From positions 1 through 10,737 of the forward strand of contig USQP01000013.1 in NCBI GenBank assembly GCA_900556945.1: a stretch of DNA of 10,737 nucleotides. The letters run 5' to 3'. Every line of letters begins with the position of its first letter. The first letter of the stretch is position 1. The notes below the pieces were generated by a model, which saw only the letters and a program-made list of their open reading frames with translations, had not been told where the DNA came from and searched no databases. This DNA comes from an uncultured Clostridium sp. Lineage in GTDB: Bacteria; Bacillota; Clostridia; TANB77; CAG-508. Positions 7,671-10,737 of the stretch are shown piece by piece. The translations under genes and the position numbers were made by a program.

Positions 7671-7826
7671 TTAGTTGGTGTGAGATCTGTCTATCGGATA
7701 GATCTCTATTTTTCTTTTTTTAGAACTGTATTTTAATGCATATCTCTTTCTAGAGCAAATATGTACTAAAAATGCTAGTCCTAAAAAGAAAGCTATCATC
7801 ATTAATAAAATTTTTATTAAATCCAT
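7671..7826 (-). CDS. Small single-pass membrane protein, 51 aa
   Basis: The supported start is the ATG at 7826, with AAGGAGG 9 nt upstream; a longer reading from 7907 would run through the structured leader and lacks such a site. The protein has one hydrophobic helix at residues 4-22 (IKILLMMIAFFLGLAFLVH), then a basic segment (CSRKRYALKYSSKKRKIEIYP). The shape is N-out or signal-anchor with a positively charged cytoplasmic tail by the positive-inside rule. No family is recognised. It has its own promoter, structured leader and terminator, and lies between sufS and sufU, which are usually adjacent. Confidence 0.7.
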   Translation of the reverse strand: MDLIKILLMMIAFFLGLAFLVHICSRKRYALKYSSKKRKIEIYPIDRSHTN

Positions 7827-7831
7827 AGCTA

Positions 7832-7946
7832 TTAACCTCCTTCTTACGTAATTTACATTTAAGCTATGAAAAGCATAAATGCATAGATTAGTAAGCATTT
7901 TATGCATAGCTTACCAGTCTATGCACTTATGCTTAAAGAAGGTTAA
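7832..7946 (-). promoter_or_regulatory. Structured leader that can sequester the ribosome binding site
   Basis: Three pairings are visible. A long hairpin has 17-bp arms at 7871-7887 and 7918-7934 with one A/G difference (a mismatch on the + strand but a G-U pair in the - strand transcript), then an inner 6-bp stem GTAAGC (7891-7896) / GCTTAC (7909-7914). Outside it, TTAACCTTCTT (7946-7936) can pair over 11 positions, one of them G-U, with AAGGAGGTTAA (7842-7832), which is the ribosome binding site of the 51-aa gene. A competing stem, TAAGCTATG (7860-7868) with CATAGCTTA (7905-7913), would break the inner part. In addition GAAG/CTTC at 7950-7938 competes with the sequestering strand. The layout suggests a two-state translational control element. 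No known riboswitch class was recognised. Confidence 0.6.
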
Positions 7947-7962
7947 CTTCCCAACTGCAAAG

Positions 7963-7991
7963 ATTATACTATGTGTTTATCTATTAGTCAA
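7963..7991 (-). promoter_or_regulatory. Promoter for the structured leader and 51-aa gene
   Basis: TTGACT (7991-7986), 17-nt spacer, TATAAT (7968-7963), one base from consensus. It starts about 10 nt after the end of sufS, giving a leader of about 130 nt. No terminator separates it from sufS, so read-through is also possible. Confidence 0.78.
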
Positions 7992-8002
7992 TATTTATCA
8001 TT

Positions 8003-9228
<1,226 letters not shown>

Positions 9229-9253
9229 TTTTGTTTTTCCTCTCTTAATTAGA

Positions 9254-9721
9254 CTATTTTATTTCTAATCGAAATTTTATGTCCATCCTCTTAAATCCAA
9301 AGGATTCATATAGCTTAACAGCATGTGGATTAGTTGCATTTAATTCTATTCTTTTACATTCTTGTTTTTCTCCTAAATCTAATGTCATTTTTATAAGCTC
9401 TTTTTGAATTCCTCTTCTTCTATATTCCTCATCTGTAAAAACGCTTGTGATAAAACCTATTTTACCATTAGGTATTGTAGAAAATGGTATTACTCTTTGA
9501 ATTATAATCGCACTACCTGCAATTACTTTATCTCCATCTAATGCTAGAAAGAAATATATTGTCCTATTTAGTTCTTCTTTTAGAACTTCTCTTATATTTT
9601 TTCTTAATTGATCCTCGTTTTCGATTTTTTCTCCTCCATATTCATAATTGTTTAATTTTAATCTAAAATTAACTAAATCTTCAATATCGTTTTCATTTGC
9701 TATTCTATATTTTATATCCAT
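9254..9721 (-). CDS. GNAT-family N-acetyltransferase
   Basis: A 155-residue GCN5-related acetyltransferase. It shows the N-terminal YRIANENDIEDLVNFR start, the central strand IGFITSVFTDEEYRRRGI with the acetyl-CoA-binding R-x-x-x-G-I region near 108-115, and the C-terminal NATNPHAVKLYESFGFKRMD motif. The substrate is unknown. The ribosome binding site AAAAGGAG lies 8 nt before ATG. It sits between sufD and sufS with gaps of 59 and 25 nt, so it is probably co-transcribed with the suf genes, although it is not a standard suf component. The frame is intact with no CGG codon. Confidence 0.88.
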   Translation of the reverse strand: MDIKYRIANENDIEDLVNFRLKLNNYEYGGEKIENEDQLRKNIREVLKEELNRTIYFFLALDGDKVIAGSAIIIQRVIPFSTIPNGKIGFITSVFTDEEYRRRGIQKELIKMTLDLGEKQECKRIELNATNPHAVKLYESFGFKRMDIKFRLEIK

Positions 9722-9780
9722 TTTATTTCTCCTTTTCCTATTTAACTAATTTATGCTGATCAGCTGTCCATGCTGGTGTA

Positions 9781-10710
9781 CTAATCTAACCTCCTATCAA
9801 TCTCATTCAAAATTTTCTCTTTTAATTCCTCATTTTTTATATGAGTAAGTATTTTATTAAATCTAGCTTTAACCATAAGTTTCATTGCTTCTTTTTGTTC
9901 AAAACCTCTACTCATAATATAAAATAGTTCTTTTTCGCCTATTTTGCCTGCACTGCTACTATGATTCCCTTCTACTTCTTCTTCTGAACATAGAAGCATT
10001 GGTAATGCAATCGACTTAGCAGTGTCTGATAATAACATGCAAGCTTCATTTTCATTTCCTGTTGCTTTTTTACATCCTTTTTTGAAATCAATCGTTCCTT
10101 TAAAGTTCTTTTTCGCTTTATCTTTTAAAGCTCCTTGCACTTCTATGTTTATATTTGACTTTTCACCTCTTAGTTCTCCGATGTAATTCAAATCAAATAA
10201 TTGATTATCTCGTCCTAGATAGATTGTATTTAATTGATTATCGCATTTATCTCCTTGTAAATTTGAATAATAATTAGTAATACTATTTTTTCCTCCAAAA
10301 TCCACAATGGTATAATTTACAACTGCATTCTCTTCTAAATTATTTTCAATGGCCATAAAATTGTTAGAATTTTGATTCATTAAATTTACAAGAATAATGT
10401 TTACCTTTGAATCTTTCTTAGCTCGTAATTTAAATACTCCATTATGAAATGCTTCTATGCATTCAGATGATTCATATTTCAAAATAATAGTTGCTCTTGT
10501 TCCTTCATTTGCAACCATCTCAATTAAATCTACTAAATTTACATTTTCTTTATTGAATTTAAAGTCTAACATTAGTTCTTTATTTGTTTTGCTATCAATT
10601 GTAATTTTAATTTTTTTATTTGCTTTCATAGTTACTTGATTTGTAAGTATCTCTCCTAGTCCATAAGTTAAATTACAATTTGAAGTATTTTCATCTATCT
10701 TAATCTTATC
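9781..10710 (-). CDS. sufD: Fe-S scaffold complex protein SufD (5' end missing)
   Basis: The C-terminal 309 or so residues of a SufB/SufD-family protein, cut by the contig edge. SufD pairs with SufB and SufC ATPase as the scaffold for Fe-S cluster building. The family core is visible: NNQLNTIYLGRDNQLFDLNYIGELRG repeats of the beta-helix, then GNENEACMLLSDTAKSIALPML, EVEGNHSSSAGKIGEKELFYIMSRGF and the C-terminal helix EAMKLMVKARFN. Ending in a GNHSS-type motif and an -RRLD tail it fits SufD better than SufB; a SufB-like reading is not fully excluded. sufC and sufB would be expected beyond the right end, upstream in transcription. An ATC GGA pair inside (10182-10177) is a normal in-frame Ile-Gly and is a useful contrast with the recoding sites. 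The leading MYKRQ read from the contig end is adapter. Confidence 0.9.
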   Translation of the reverse strand, partial: DKIKIDENTSNCNLTYGLGEILTNQVTMKANKKIKITIDSKTNKELMLDFKFNKENVNLVDLIEMVANEGTRATIILKYESSECIEAFHNGVFKLRAKKDSKVNIILVNLMNQNSNNFMAIENNLEENAVVNYTIVDFGGKNSITNYYSNLQGDKCDNQLNTIYLGRDNQLFDLNYIGELRGEKSNINIEVQGALKDKAKKNFKGTIDFKKGCKKATGNENEACMLLSDTAKSIALPMLLCSEEEVEGNHSSSAGKIGEKELFYIMSRGFEQKEAMKLMVKARFNKILTHIKNEELKEKILNEIDRRLD

Positions 10711-10737
10711 CTGTCTCTTATACACATCTGACGCTGC
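10711..10737 (-). other. Nextera-type sequencing adapter (artefact)
   Basis: CTGTCTCTTATACACATCT (10711-10729) is the Tn5 mosaic end and GACGCTGC the start of the read-1 adapter, reverse complemented. The real sequence ends at 10710. Confidence 0.98.

Noticed and set aside
7671..7907. 78-aa version of the small protein starting at 7907
   Set aside because: It would translate through the long hairpin and has no ribosome binding site; the ATG at 7826 has AAGGAGG at good spacing.
7871..7934. CRISPR repeat or insertion-sequence end
   Set aside because: A single hairpin with related GCATAG-like words, no regular spacers, no transposase and no target duplication.

Overview
The window is a metagenome- or draft-style contig from a low-GC bacterium, most likely an uncultured Bacillota (Clostridia-like). 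The evidence is the very AT-rich coding sequence, AGGAGG-type ribosome binding sites, TTGACA/TATAAT promoters with 17-nt spacing, a SAM-I riboswitch on metK, and a SufS/SufU-type Fe-S assembly locus. Both ends are sequencing-library adapter, so the biological sequence is 49-10710. The terminal genes are cut, and the peptides read from the adapters are not real.

Layout. On the + strand: the 3' part of a LysM-domain protein (49-697) and an unrecognised 307-aa protein (1752-2675). On the - strand, read right to left: sufD (cut at the contig end), a GNAT acetyltransferase, sufS, a 51-aa membrane protein behind its own promoter and a highly structured leader, sufU, a 121-aa unknown protein behind a consensus promoter, mnmA, a 12-helix MFS transporter, metK behind a SAM-I riboswitch, and tcdA. 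Most of these genes belong to sulfur and tRNA-modification metabolism. SufS and SufU mobilise cysteine sulfur for Fe-S clusters and possibly for tRNA thiolation, MnmA puts sulfur on tRNA U34, MetK makes S-adenosylmethionine, and TcdA cyclises t6A in tRNA.

Main observation. sufS and mnmA are not open in one frame, yet their protein sequence is fully conserved if one C is skipped at each break. sufS has two breaks and mnmA one. All three have the same form: an in-frame CGG followed by A, where the family expects glycine, so the reading must become C|GGA. A fourth in-frame CGGA lies near the end of sufU and, read the same way, gives a slightly longer SufU-like C-terminus. A search by eye of all genes found only five in-frame CGG triplets: these four CGGA sites and one CGGT, which is read through as an ordinary codon in the 121-aa unknown protein. 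This suggests +1 recoding at CGGA, either frameshifting at a poorly decoded CGG or four-base decoding as glycine. Random error or gene decay would not place every break in one tetranucleotide.

A second item is the leader of the 51-aa membrane protein. It can form a long hairpin and an 11-bp pairing that covers the ribosome binding site, which looks like a translational switch.
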